Notes: generated from the letters alone by a model not told the origin. A stretch of DNA of 64,000 bases from Ichthyophis bannanicus (GCA_033557465.1 CM066032.1:59742955-59806954); one strand, 5' to 3'. Numbered from the stretch's first letter, positions 1 through 10,589 are shown. Numbers and translations are program-made.

Positions 1-1137
1 GAGGCTGAGGGAGACCTTGGCCGAGGATCGACTCGAGACCGCATGGACTCGAGGATCGGCTCGGCCTCCAGGGTCGACTTGGACATCGAGGTCCCGGTGG
101 TTGGGGCAGATGCACCGGTGAGTCTGGCGATCAGTGCCCGCTGCTGTTCCATGAAGGCAGCCAAGCTGCTCTCCAAGGCCATCAACCTGAGTCTGAGCTC
201 AAGAGACTCAGCAGCCCCTGACTCGGGCCCCGACAGCGTCGGGCCCGACGTCGGCTCCCCCGGAGGAGAGTCTACAAGGACTCACTTGACTCGGGGCCTC
301 CGTCTCCACACAAGGTTCTTTGGCAGGCCGCTCCGACTCCGAAAACCCGGGACGGCGGTCGGGGCTATGCGACCTGGCCCTCGAGGAACCAAGTGCTTCC
401 ACCGACGCTGCCCCCGCGGGTTTTTTCTTTCTGCGGTGCTCCCGCGAGGGGGACCCCCTCTCAGAGGATCCCTGGCGATGTTCGGGATCGGAGTCCCGAG
501 ACGTCGAGGCCTCTGACAAAGTCCGGGCCCGGCCGGACGCGGAGTCAGAGAAGATTCTTTCCTTCTGATGTTGATGGCTCCTCAACGACTTCAAAGACAT
601 TTTCCCACACGGGCCACAGATCATCGGGTCATGATCGGGCCCGAGGCAGCGGAGGCAGCAGTCACGTGTGTCGGTGAGAGACATAAGTTTCTTACACTGA
701 TCACACTTTTTAAACCTGTTGGCAGCCATCGTGGGAAAAAGAGCCCCTGCGAGGTCAAAAGGCAGGGCTGCCAGTGAAAAATAGAAAAATGGCACAAACG
801 CAAGTCTCAAAGGACAAAAACCGAAAAATGAGGTCCAGGCTCGATACCGGTTTACCGGGCCCAGGCGGGAAAGGGAACCAGCGTCGAACCAAGTAAAAAA
901 AAAGGATCCACGCAGAAATCAACTTTTTTCACGGGTAACAACGAGACACTTCCATCGGGCTCTGCGGAAAAAAGAAGACTGAGCAAGATGGCACCCTTTG
1001 GCGGGAAGGGGACCACGCATGCGTGCTGCATTCCCAAAGGCTTTCTGTGAAAGCTGGGGAAATGCTCTGCATGGGGGCTCCGTCGGCGCCGACGTCACCC
1101 ATATGTGAGGACTGACTTCCTGCTTGGTTCTGGAGAA
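1..1137 (-). mobile_element. DIRS-type retrotransposon, 5' (gag) end, cut by window edge
   Basis: Read on the minus strand this is the first 1.1 kb of a DIRS element. It matches the 5' end of the DIRS copy ending at 56112 along its length: the terminal sequence at 1080-1137 (the CGTCACCCATATGTG block followed by a Cys-Leu-type end TGGAGAA), the untranslated leader, and the gag start. The rest of the element lies to the left of the window. The G+C-rich segment 1-300 with recurring CGAGGATCGACTCGAG-like units is the acidic, low-complexity part of gag. Confidence 0.8.
208..729 (-). pseudogene. DIRS gag-like protein, N-terminal part, truncated
   Basis: The open frame runs 810-208. The likely start is the ATG at 729-727, because the homologous copy near 55710 begins with the same Met-Ala-Ala-x-x-Phe-Lys-Lys-Cys block. 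Two CxxC-type pairs follow within about 45 residues (FKKCDQCKKLM, then CLRC and CGPCGK), consistent with a zinc-binding module at the gag N-terminus. After that comes a Ser/Arg-rich linker (residues about 55-150). The frame stops at 208 although homology with the other copy goes on towards position 1, so the gene is frameshifted or nonsense-mutated. The product would be the structural protein of a DIRS retrotransposon. No function beyond family assignment is visible. Confidence 0.7.
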
Positions 1138-2279
1138 TACAGAGATATTAGAAATGCACCTTTCCCAGAGCTGACATATCCCATTCTACCTTTGCTGTTT
1201 GGGCTTTTTATTTTTCCAATCACGATCATGCAAGTCTCTCTTTTCTGCTGTCCTAATTATTGCCAGGATCTGCTGCCAATTTACCATTTCTCCTCTATTC
1301 TCCTGGCTTCATCCATTTCTCCCTTACATCTGTCCTTGACATTGATTTTTCCCTTTTAGTTCTTTCCGGCCTATCCTCTGCTTGCTGAACCTCCCTTCCA
1401 ATGCTCTCTCCAACATCGTTCCACCATCTCCCTTCACCCCTTCTTCACTCCTTCCAACAAACCAACATCTCCCCTCCCCCCAACGGACCAGTTTCCTCTC
1501 TTCCTTTCTGTGATGAAAGTGAGTTAAAGTGGACTACTGATTATGCGTCAGCAGTAAGTCAGGGGTTCATGAAACCTCAGCTTTATAAGAAAGAAATGCC
1601 TGTGCAATTTTGTGAGAAATAAATAAATGTGAAACTTATGAGAGGGAGTCCTGATACAAGGATGTAGATAAGGAAAAGCTTCTTCCCATAGCAACTGTGC
1701 TTTTTCTCATAGACAAAATATATTGAAGGTCATCTATCAATGGAGTTGTAAGTTCCTGAACCATGGGATGGGAGATGCCCCTCTCTTGAGCATTCTCAGG
1801 AGTCTGGCCAGCGTCTTGATTATGTTTAATGGATCACTGATCCTGTTCTATGTATGTGTCAACCTGATGGAAAATCACTGGTTGCTATTGCAACAAAATA
1901 TAAAGAAGGTGCCTTTTTCAGTCAGAGAGAGAAAGTCTCACCTACGGAGTGAACGCACACACTGCCTAGGGTTTTGCTGACTGAGAATCTCTCCTGCCTG
2001 GCTGAATCCGGGACTTATTCAGTCGAAGTGTTGGCATGAGATGAAGCTCATAGCTCTGTCGGTGATGTATCATCTTCTTGTATCTTGCTTTTATGCACAG
2101 CCTAACTAATTATAAGTGGATAAGTGAATTACTTGCTTTCAAGTTACCTTTTTTAAATATTTTATAAATAAACTAATTATCTCTATTCTAAAGGGTGTTA
2201 GTCTTTATTTTACAACCTTTCTAGGCAAGATACTTTCCCCTCCAAGGGACCATCATCTCCCTTCTATCCCCTATCAGCA
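1138..2279. other. Non-coding interval, possible solo LTR inside
   Basis: No believable gene. From about 1627 to 2236 the order of signals is LTR-like: a start at TGTGAAACTT, a TATAAAG at 1899-1905, then AATAAA at about 2166 with a T-rich downstream tail. I could not find a target duplication or a partner LTR, so this is only a suggestion. 1205-1500 is C/T-rich. Confidence 0.25.
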
Positions 2280-2344
2280 GTGCAGCATCTCCCCTCTCCT
2301 CATCCCCCTGCAACAGTGTATCTCTTCCCCTCTTTTCATCCCTC

Positions 2345-2655
2345 CTGCAGCAGGCCAGCATATCCTCTTCCCATTCCCCCCAATATTACAGCAGATCCTC
2401 TTCCCATTCCCCCCAATATTACAGCAGATCCTCTTTCCCCATTCCCCCCAATATTACAGCAGATCCTCTTCCCATTCCCCCCAATATTACAGCATATCCT
2501 CTTCCCATTCCCCCCAATATTACAGCAGATCCTTTTTCCTCATTCCCCCCAATATTACAGCATATCCTCTTCCCATTCCCCCCAATATTACAGCATATCC
2601 TCTTCTCATTCCCCCCAATATCACAGCAGATCCTCTTTCCCCATTCCCCCCAACC
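2345..2655 (+). repeat. 33-bp minisatellite, about nine units
   Basis: Unit roughly CCCAATATTACAGCAGATCC plus TCTTCCCATTCCC. Most units are 33 bp; some are one base longer (TCTTTCCCC). Because 33 is a multiple of three, a frame stays open through the array (2280-2792) and gives an 11-residue repeat (PPNITADPLPI). I regard that open frame as a by-product of the repeat length and not as a gene. Confidence 0.9.
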
Positions 2656-2788
2656 ATGCCACATTTGCATTCTCTGGGGCTGTAGGAGAAATGGCTGAAC
2701 TAACCTTGGCATTTTTGTTTAATTTGATAACAGACATACTCCTTTGCTGTCTTGCAGCAGTGTGCAGCATTTCTTATCATTTCAGTTT

Positions 2789-4335
2789 GTAAACGGGGGC
2801 GCTGGGTGAGAATGTCCACAGTCTTGGCAAAGGCAAATACTATTATGACTTGCAAAGGATTGTGGGGAATGTAGTCCATTCATACCAGAATCAGCCGTTC
2901 ACAAAATAATGAGTTGTGTTGCTCAAGTGTAAGCAAAGAAAATATATTTTATTTATGGGGTTATTTCTCCCACACAGATTTACTTCGTAACACAAAAGGA
3001 CAACTTGCTTCAGTATTGTACTTAGGAAAAACAAATCATAATATAAGCAACTGAGCTTCTTAAGCAATCAATCAAACAATAAAGACCTTGATGGGAAACA
3101 GAAAGGTCTTTCTGAGGGCTCCTGCTAATACCTTTTAGCAGTCCTCCAAAAGCAAAAACAAAACCCAAAAAGTAACCAAAATTGTTCTTTTTCAAGGATA
3201 ACTTTCTTGTATTTTCACACACAAACAGTAGTTTCCTTTCAGAGCTCACGTGCAACTGTGCATGGCTTAATTACCAATAATTAGCCAGCTGCAAACCCCT
3301 TTGCTGGTTCACTTTCTCTACGTGGCTCAAATCCTATCCTAAAGCTTTCTTGTAGGCTTTTCTGGGTAGATAAAAGAACAAGTTATAGTTCCCTTTTTGA
3401 TGGTTGTTGTATTTCTGAAAGTATTTTACCACAGCAGCTTATTCAGAGAGCAATCCATGTATTCATTATGATCATTTAAAATATCTCCTTCTTCTTCAAC
3501 TATCATAGAATCAATATCATGGTCTGGGCTCAGAGGAATTCCTTAATGGAGCACTCTCAGGACAATACTTGTTTCCCTGTTGTCTTCCAAGTGAAGAGCT
3601 AGGGCATAGATCAGAGTTCATACCTGAGCTTCCTTTACTGTTAGGTTTCCTCTCCAGATATCCTGGCCAATAAGTAGTCCAGCTTTTATGTCCAGCCTTC
3701 CAATCAAGATCCCTGGACACTGGGTCTCTCTTCACAAACCTTCTTGCACTGGTCTTAGGGCCCCTTCCAAATGCAGCCGTCTCCCTCACAGGTGCTGTCC
3801 GGGAATTCCTGGCTCTGTAACCCCACTCCTCTGGCTTCCTCCAGTCCAATTAAGTATGCTTGCCTCTGGAATGACTCCCAACACACGTACTGCTATGGGC
3901 TCCTTCTTTAGACCTCCAAGATGTTTTCCTCTTCTTTCTTCCACGTTGTGGCTGCTGCTGCTTCCTGATCTCCCTCTCCTTCTGATTCTGTGTAGAATAT
4001 GTTTTACTTTTAACTTGTTTAGAGGGATACTCCACCCTAGCACAGCTCAGCTGTGCTGAATCAAGCCCTGCCCTTGGAGATGAGTGATTGGGGATTACCT
4101 CATAGCTCTCCTGATTGAACACACGTTTCCCCACTTCAGCTCTTCTAGAGGCTGTTTGAAACCTGGTGCATTCTGGGACTGGTAGTCTTTTATGAAAACA
4201 TTCTGTTTTAGTATTTCTACCAGAAAAGACAGGTTGCTTGTTCAGAGCCAATTCACCTCTATTATAGCTCCTTCCTGAACTATGATAAGCTTCCTTATCA
4301 CAAGTTCCAGTACACGGGGCGCACTGATGTGAAAT
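2789..4335 (-). mobile_element. Unclassified Arg-rich repeat family, copy 1
   Basis: This is the inverted counterpart of 6605-8112. Shared blocks in order on the minus strand are: a Cys-rich start (tgcgccccgtgtactgg, 4325-4295); the Arg-rich ORF; a 500-bp 3' tail; AATAAA-type signals near 2945; an element end with the phrase ACTACATTCCCCACAATCC; and a terminus ...CCCCGTTTACA at about 2789. All four family copies in this window end in -ACA after a C-rich block, which is what an LTR 3' end would look like. I could not locate a 5' LTR. Confidence 0.6.
3440..4330 (-). pseudogene. Arg/Ser-rich ORF of the unclassified repeat family, broken
   Basis: Two minus-strand frames (4330-3850 and 3849-3440) together parallel the ORF at 6605-7509. 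The N-terminal part has a CxxC-like cluster (CAPCTGTCDK), then the conserved LNKQPV and RLPVPECTR blocks; the second part has SRDLDWKAGH, TYWPG and the tail DIDSMIVEEEGD...YMDCSL. A frameshift near 3850 separates the halves. The LNKQPV segment has no ATG nearby, so the true start lies upstream or in another exon of the element. The function is unknown. The protein is very basic in the middle and acidic with a Met-Asp-Cys motif at the end. Confidence 0.55.
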
Positions 4336-4515
4336 TAAAATAAGCCCTGACCCAGCGAAACAGCACAGTTCCGATCAAATTAAACAAAACTGCCGGGGCT
4401 AGTGCAGTCACTCCTCTTGCCCTCAGGTTTTTTTTTTATGTCCCTGCTGCTGCCATCCCTCTTGGAGCCACTGCCTATGGATTGGCCAGGCCTGGGCACT
4501 GCTGTGGTTTTATTT

Positions 4516-4658
4516 AGGGTGAAGTGGTTAAGCAGTGGATGGCTGTTCTTTTATATAGTAGAACTCAAACCAGATTGGTGGGACTGAGGCGGGAAATTTG
4601 AATTTTGGCGGGAAAGTTCACTGGAGAAAGGCTGAAGACTGCTTAACCACTTCACCCT
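4516..4658. repeat. 21-bp perfect inverted repeat with about 100-bp loop
   Basis: Arms AGGGTGAAGTGGTTAAGCAG(T) at 4516-4536 and its exact complement at 4638-4658. The right arm runs straight into CTGAGGA (4657-4663), then a short imperfect stem and GAAAC (4683-4687). This resembles the layout of a minimal hammerhead ribozyme as found in Penelope-type retroelement repeats. It may be the terminal repeat of a Penelope-like or other non-autonomous element. Confidence 0.5.
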
Positions 4659-4699
4659 GAGGAAAGCCATAGCATGGTGACTGAAACATCAGTTTCAAC

Positions 4700-5492
4700 T
4701 TACTAAGACGCAGCATCACCTAGAAAACTGAAATGAGCATCATACTAGCTGCGGGAGCCCAAGAGAACTCCTCTGGTCATAAATATACTCGTTTTGTAAA
4801 ATGGTGTGTAGAGCACTTGCAGGATCTTTTCAGTAATTCCGTCCCAACTTTCCTAGAGTACGTCTTGCATTTTTCTAATTCAGGCCTAAAAAACAATTGA
4901 TTGTAACTTTATCTCTCTGCTATTGCAGCTTACCATAATCTTTTTGGCAAAAAAATTCAAAATATCACTTCCTCTGGTCTCATGCCTTATGAAAGGCATT
5001 CTACATACTAACTGCTATTTGTTCACCAATTGCATCTTGGGAACTTAATATTGCCCTGTCACAACTCACAGAAGCACCTTTTCAACCCCTGGCTCAGGCA
5101 AATCCAAAACACCTCATGTGGAAGACACTGTTTCCAATATCAATCACTCCTGCAAGATGATTAAGCAAAATTCAAGCACTAGTCTATTGCCCTCATTATG
5201 CTCAATTTTTCTCCACTAGAAGGGAATTACATTCTTATCCCAAATTTCTGACAAAGATTACACTGAAATTCCTTCTCAATCAATTAGTTGTCCTTCGCAC
5301 TTTTTTCCAAAACCTCATGTTCAGCCAGCAAAGGGTGTTTTATATACACTGGATGCAGATATGCATTAATATGCCGCCTTCATGCAACACAACAAATAAG
5401 AATGTTTTCAACTTTTTATTCTCCTCAATTCAAATAATCCAGGCATTAAAGTAACTGAGCATAGATAATCTCCTTAGTCTTCACTCCCAGCC
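4700..5492. other. Non-coding interval
   Basis: A/T-rich DNA with many stops in all frames. I see no gene or recognisable repeat. Confidence 0.5.
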
Positions 5493-5500
5493 CTTGAAGG

Positions 5501-5959
5501 CAGGGCTGGCGCAAGGACTGAAGGTGCCCTAGGTGGAACCTCCATCCTACTGCCGCCGTGGCCCCCTCCCACCATCATACGACCCCTGTGACCCCCTGCC
5601 CCCATTTCTGCTGCTGCCACCCCTCTACAGGGCCTGCAGTGGCGGCAATGATCTCCAAACTACAATGCAACGCTTACTAACACTCTAGCGCTGTGTCACG
5701 GTTTCCTCTTGGTCACAATGTGCTGTTTCTGCTCTCTTCCGATGCCGCTTCTGGTTTCAGGGGGGATGGAAACTGCACATTGTTAACAGAAGGAAACCGC
5801 AACGCAGCACCAGAGTATTAGTAAGCGCCGCATCATGGTTTAAGGGCTATTGCCTCTGCTGCAGGCCTGGAGAGGAGCAACAGCGATGGCAGTGGACGCC
5901 CTTGGAAAGCCAGCGTCCTAGGTGACTGTCTAGTTCTCCGAGGGGTAGCACTAACCCTG
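5501..5959. mobile_element. hAT-like MITE
   Basis: A 459-bp non-coding unit. It starts CAGGGCTGGCGCAAGG and, read from the other end, starts CAGGGTTAGTGCTACC, so the ends are imperfect terminal inverted repeats of the CAGGG type seen in many vertebrate hAT elements. The flanking 8-mers, CTTGAAGG (5493-5500) and CTCGAGGG (5960-5967), match at 6 of 8 positions, as an eroded 8-bp hAT duplication would. There is no transposase ORF, so it would be non-autonomous. Confidence 0.55.
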
Positions 5960-6203
5960 CTCGAGGGTCACCAACAGGTTGGGTTTCAGGATATCCCTAA
6001 TGAATATGCATGATTTGAATGCTCACTACCTCTATTGTATGCAAATCTCTCTCATGGGATAACTAGAAAACCTGGCCTGTTAGAGGCCCTTGAGGAATGG
6101 AAGTGAACAACAAGGCATTATCTAATTGGATCTCACATTGTACTGACTTCTATTACAATTCTACTGGTATCCCAACACCTTTTCATGTCACAATCCATTA
6201 ACT

Positions 6204-6611
6204 TCATGCAAAGTCAACAACAATAGGCAGCCTTAGTACAGTTTTGATTTCAGGTATCTGCAAAGTAGCAGCATCGTCTGCAGTCCACACTTTCACTTCG
6301 CTCTGGACAGTATCTTTAGCCAAACTGTACATACCCCAAATCTTTTTTTTTCTTAATAATATAATTATCTTGTCACCATCCACCCAGGAAACGCCAGCAT
6401 AAGATCCAGAGCAACCCTCAGCTTGGGAGTAAGCTGGAACGGTGGGTGCTTTCTCTGCTTGTCCATGGAGAAAGTGAGATTGCTTACCTGGAATGGAGGC
6501 TCTCTGTGGACAGCAGAAGGAAAAAGCCACATTATCCTTCCTGCTGTCCCCGCTGAAGCTTTTTTCTAATCCAGCTGTACTATGAACTGAAAGGAAGGAG
6601 GCAGTTAACAA
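6204..6611 (-). other. Orphan 135-codon open frame, unrecognised
   Basis: The frame shows no transposon signature that I recognise. Its second half has a globular-looking composition (around GVSWVDGDKIIIL and VKVWTADDAATLQIPEIK). A CAG/GTAAGC at about 6490 on the minus strand could be a splice donor at the end of an upstream exon-like piece. It could be a host exon, a processed pseudogene fragment or chance. I cannot assign a product. Confidence 0.2.
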
Positions 6612-7509
6612 CTGTGATAAGGAAGCTTATCATAGCTCAGGTAGGAGCTATAGAAAAGATGATGTGACTCTGAACAAGCAACCTGTCAGTTCTGGTAGAA
6701 GCAAGAAAACAGAGTTTTCACATAAAAGACTACCAGTCCCAGAATGCACCAGGTTTCCAGCAGCCATGAGAGGGGCTGAAGTGAGAGAATGTGTGTGCAA
6801 TCAAGAGAGCTATGAGGTAATCCCTAAGCACTCATCTCAAAGGGCAGGGCTTGATTCAACACAGCTGCGCTGTGTTAGGGAGCAGCACACATTAGGAAAG
6901 AATAAGAATAGAGATTATTCTTCAGATAACAGATTCAGGGAGAGTTGGAAGAACAGCTTCAGCAAAAGCCACGCAGATAGAGAGAGAAGGAAACTCTCTG
7001 GAAGGAAGAGAAGAAAGGCCATTGGAAGGTCTGGGAGATTCCAAGGCAGTACTCATACTGGGAGGTATTCCAAAAGCCAGCAGAGTCCATTGGACTGGAT
7101 TCAGCCAGAGGAATGGAGTGGCAGAGATAGGAATCACCAGTGGCTACCTGGAAGAGAGAAGACTGCACGTGGAAGGGACTTTCAGACCAAGGCCAGAAGG
7201 TATGTGAGAGGAGATCCAGTGTCCAGGGATCAAGATTGGAAGGCTGGACATCAGAATTGGATTACATATTGGCCAGGCTTTACAGAGAGGAATTATGATG
7301 GCAGGAGAGGCTCAGGTATGAACACTGATCCAGACCCTATCTATAATAGAGAATGGCAGCAAGGGAATAAGCATTCTCATGATAGTGCCTTAATGAAAGA
7401 CTCATCTGTGCCAATGTATGATATTGACCCTATGATTGTTGATGAAGGGGGAGATACAGCAGATGAAACTATTTATATGGACTGTTCTATATCTAAATGC
7501 TATTGCTAG
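6605..7509 (+). CDS. Arg/Ser-rich protein of unclassified repeat family, copy 2
   Basis: The frame is open for about 300 codons to a TAG at 7507. It has no in-frame ATG at the homologous start; the first codon of the commonly shared LNKQPV block region is GTG at 6664 and coding similarity with copy 1 extends upstream of it. The middle (residues about 80-130) is strongly basic (RERRKLSGRKRRK). Then come SRDQDWKAGH, TYWPG and a tail DIDPMIVDEGGD ending YMDCSISK. These blocks are shared with copy 1, which argues for a real ancestral protein. No known domain is recognised. A gag-like or accessory protein of a retroelement is a guess. As it stands this is probably a remnant. Confidence 0.45.
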
Positions 7510-8112
7510 TTTTCCGTGAGCAAACACATCAGCCATCACAAAGAAACCTAACTTTGTTCTTTATTTCCACTGCAAACAGCTCTTAAAGCAGGATTTGGGG
7601 CTCACACAGTAGCAGCCAGCCAGCTAAAGGCTTTCAGCTGGTCCATTGATAGTAATTAGGGCTGCACCTGATTGTGTGTGTGAGCAAGGGAGAATCACTG
7701 CTGAGATCGGCGTGGAAAATAAGCAGAAGTTAACCTAACCAGCAAAGTTTATTCTTTACTTTGTGCCTTTGTATTTGGTAATTATTTGCTAAGAAAACAT
7801 TAGCTAATTGCCTGACAAGCTGAAGGTTGTTTTCTGGTTTACTTTGTGACTTTTTGTTATCCATTTTAAACACTGCAAGCAAGTAACCTCATTTATAGTG
7901 CTATCAAGCATACATGTGCTGGGTGAATTAAACCCCATCAATAAAAGAAGTATTTTATTGATCTTACCACTTGGTTTCACAACTCAAATTATTGTCATCA
8001 GCTGTGTTTGGGAGTGAAGGAACTACAATACCCACAATACCTTGCAAGAATCATATGAATATATGCATCGTCAAGATTGTGTAAGTTCTCACCCTAGGCA
8101 GCCGTCTGACAC
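6605..8112 (+). mobile_element. Unclassified Arg-rich repeat family, copy 2
   Basis: Direct-strand copy of the family at 2789-4335. It comprises the open frame 6605-7509, a 3' tail with CCCATCAATAAAAG at about 7935, the phrase ACTACAATACCCACAATACC at about 8020, and an end ...GCAGCCGTCTGACA at about 8112. The left side begins inside the coding region (TGTGATAAGGAAGC, about 6613), so this copy is 5'-truncated relative to copy 1. Confidence 0.6.
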
Positions 8113-8379
8113 AGCACAGTAACACCCATGCATGCTCAGGAAGCCCTCCCCCATCCCTCCATGTAGGCTTTCCTGAACTTTCAGAGGAGAGACATGTCCG
8201 ATGCGGGAGGTATCATAGATGTCACTTTCCTCCTGCTGTCTACCGTGAACCCCCATAACAGGTAAGTAATCATTTTCTACTACTAGTTACATTAGAAGCA
8301 GGCAGGGTGAGCTCCCTCCCACAGATGGAGGACTGGAAATCTGCTAATGTCCAGACACATTCGCTATCCTTCTCACTTT
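8113..8379. other. Non-coding interval between repeats
   Basis: No gene or recognised repeat. Confidence 0.4.
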
Positions 8380-8760
8380 CTGGAGGAGAGGCGGGACAGA
8401 GATGATATGACTGAGACATTTAAATACCTCTGTGGCATACATGCACAGGAGTAGAGCCTCTTTCGATTGAAAGCAAGCTCTGATATGAGGGGACATGGGA
8501 TGAGGGTGAAAGGGGATAGACGCGGGAGTAATATGCGGAAATATTTCTTTATGGAAAGAGTGGTAGATGCATGGAATAGTCTTCCAGTGGAGGTGGTAGT
8601 GATGAGGACAATATCTAAATTCAAAAAAGCGAGGGACAAACAGAGGCTCTCTAAAGGAAAAAACAGGACTCTTGTAGTGGTTGATAGGGACGGGCAGACT
8701 AGATAGACCATGTGGTCTTTTTCTGCTGTCATGTTTCTGTATTTATTAATATAAAAATCT
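8380..8760 (+). mobile_element. CR1-like LINE, 3' fragment
   Basis: The open piece 8467-8706 reads ...RKYFFMERVVDAWNSLPVEVV..., the same C-terminal pattern as the CR1 copy at 49403-49879 ([21 protein letters not shown]). It is followed by GGGCAGACTAGATAGACC and a GTCATGTTTCTG end, typical of CR1-group 3' ends in tetrapods. Only the last 100 or so codons of ORF2 remain. Confidence 0.6.
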
Positions 8761-8820
8761 GTGGAATCTTGAAAAACGTCAGACAGTTATCAGTCCTAAC
8801 CTACTACATCCCAAGCATAT

Positions 8821-10140
8821 TGTGGCGGTCGCGCCCCTACCAGGCGGTCGCCTAGTAGGGACAGGAAGCCATCTTGAATTCCTCTTTACCAAGGATTGTA
8901 GTTGTGTATAGAGATAAATGAACCAAGTGGTTGTTCCAAAGCACACAGGAATTTTATTAGCTTCCGTGGCAAGCGGGTAACAAATCTTTAAAGCAGTTGT
9001 ACACTCAAGTCAAAGAAAATAAAGGATACTCTTCTCCCATTAAAGTAAAGCTTACAACCAGTGTTGTAGTAGAATTATTTACACAGGCTTTCTTTTCTTT
9101 TCCCTTTATGATGCTTCTCAATTCCGTAATCATAAAGCACATGTATTTACAATTCCTAACTTCTCACTGCTCTCAGGCTTTCATTACTTAGCCACAATGC
9201 ACATATCATAGTCCATCTCAGAACAAGCTGAAGTCAGGTCACTTTCTTTACTTTCTACCTCCATGCTTTCTGCTGAGCTGTATCTTGGCAAAGTTTGAAA
9301 ACGCTCGGGCACTTTATGCTTAATGTCCTTTAACAGGTTAAACAGCCTATTCCACTGAATGGCCCCTTCTCCTCTAGGTAGGACTTCAACGGGCTTCTCC
9401 TGTTCAGTTTCTCCTGAAAACCCCTTCTTCCTAATCCGGGTTTTCCCAGGACTAAACTTCTCTTCAGAGTCAGAGCAAGAAACACAGGGTTTTGGCTTTA
9501 CTGCTTTCTTTCTCCTACCTTGGAATCTTGTTGCAGCACCTTCCTGGCTGAGGCTTCTGTGGCTTGTGACTTTCTCTGCCTCTGAGCTATACAGGGAATC
9601 AGGATAAGATCTCCACTTCCCTTCCTGGGGCTTCTGCTGCCTGCAGACAGACCCTTCATCAGAGGAGTCTAAGCACTCTTGCCTTAGCCTTCTCAAAGCC
9701 AACCTTTTCTCTCTCTCCCTCTTGCCAGTCTGTTTGGTCCTCTGCCTGGAACCTTCTCTGTAGCTTCCTTGGCTGCAGTGCTGGCTGCTCTTGTCTCTGC
9801 TGCTGCTCTCTTTGTGGCTGCTTCTCTCTTGGCTGCTTCTTGCTTGGCTGCCTTTCCCTTGGCTGCTTCTTGCTTGGCTGCTGCTCCTTTGACAGCTTCT
9901 CCCCACTCTGTTTGTTTTCTCAAACTTAAATGTTGAGCAGGGCACCTCCCTTCCTGACTCCACCCACTTGTACCTCCTACTCTTACCTGGGGTTGTCATG
10001 GAGTCTGGGAGTGGCTTAAACCTAGCTCTACCCTCTTGGTTTCTCTCAGGGATTTTGCTGTGGTGTATGTGTTCTAGTGCACCCATCCCCCGAAAAGAAG
10101 AAAAAGTTCTTCTTTCTCTTTTATTTCCATGCTGAGCTTC
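8821..10140 (-). mobile_element. Unclassified Arg-rich repeat family, copy 3
   Basis: Minus-strand element ending at 8821 in ...GCGCGACCGCCACA. It has AATAAAATTCCTG at about 8950, then CCACTTGGTTCA, which parallels CCACTTGGTTTCA after the poly-A signal of copy 2. It carries the complete 300-codon ORF below. The right boundary was not found and is placed arbitrarily after the leader. Confidence 0.5.
9184..10086 (-). CDS. Arg/Ser-rich 300-residue protein, copy 3 of the repeat family
   Basis: Uninterrupted frame with an ATG at 10086-10084. Residues about 65-105 are a degenerate Ser-Ser-Gln/Arg repeat (SSQARSSQGKGSQARSSQ). A basic stretch follows (KREREKRLALRRLRQ), then alternating acidic and basic segments, and a tail SAESMEVESKES ... 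DYDMCIVAK that lines up with MIVDEGGD ... YMDCSISK of copy 2. No transmembrane or signal segment is visible. The composition suggests a nucleic-acid-binding or RS-like protein, but that is inference. The intact frame makes this the best representative of the family in the window. Confidence 0.5.
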   Translation of the reverse strand: MGALEHIHHSKIPERNQEGRARFKPLPDSMTTPGKSRRYKWVESGREVPCSTFKFEKTNRVGRSCQRSSSQARSSQGKGSQARSSQERSSHKESSSRDKSSQHCSQGSYREGSRQRTKQTGKREREKRLALRRLRQECLDSSDEGSVCRQQKPQEGKWRSYPDSLYSSEAEKVTSHRSLSQEGAATRFQGRRKKAVKPKPCVSCSDSEEKFSPGKTRIRKKGFSGETEQEKPVEVLPRGEGAIQWNRLFNLLKDIKHKVPERFQTLPRYSSAESMEVESKESDLTSACSEMDYDMCIVAK

Positions 10141-10589
10141 ACTCTCCTTACCACAATATCTATGTACATAAACTTTGGATCCTAAGTACGTGCCTAGTTT
10201 GCCAATGCCTTAATCTGGCTCTGTCCATTATAATTTATATTAGTTGGCAGTACACAAAGCAACCAATAAGAAAGCTGTGCAATTCAGTCAGTAGGGTTCA
10301 CAGAAGAAATAACAAACAACATGAAATATCCTTCTGAAGGACTAAAATTGCGGCACATTGCCGAGAGGGAATTACCTGTAATCCATGTATAGGTGTACGC
10401 ATGTATCTGGGCTGGCTCAACTATTAGGCAAGACTAGAGGGTCACCTAGGGCAGCAGCTTCTAAGGAGCAGCAACAAACAGCAGCAGTCAAAGCAAAACA
10501 ACAGATCCTGACGCCACATCAACCCAAAGAGGCATCAGCACATTATTTTACTTGCAGGAAGAGCAGTCACATGCATGCATACAAAGCAA

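Noticed and set aside
2345..2655. Regularly spaced repeat that could suggest a CRISPR array
   Set aside because: Units are contiguous with no unique spacers, and the setting is a vertebrate transposon landscape. It is a minisatellite.
2280..2792. 170-codon Pro/Ile-rich open frame
   Set aside because: Created by the 33-bp repeat; no start context or domain.
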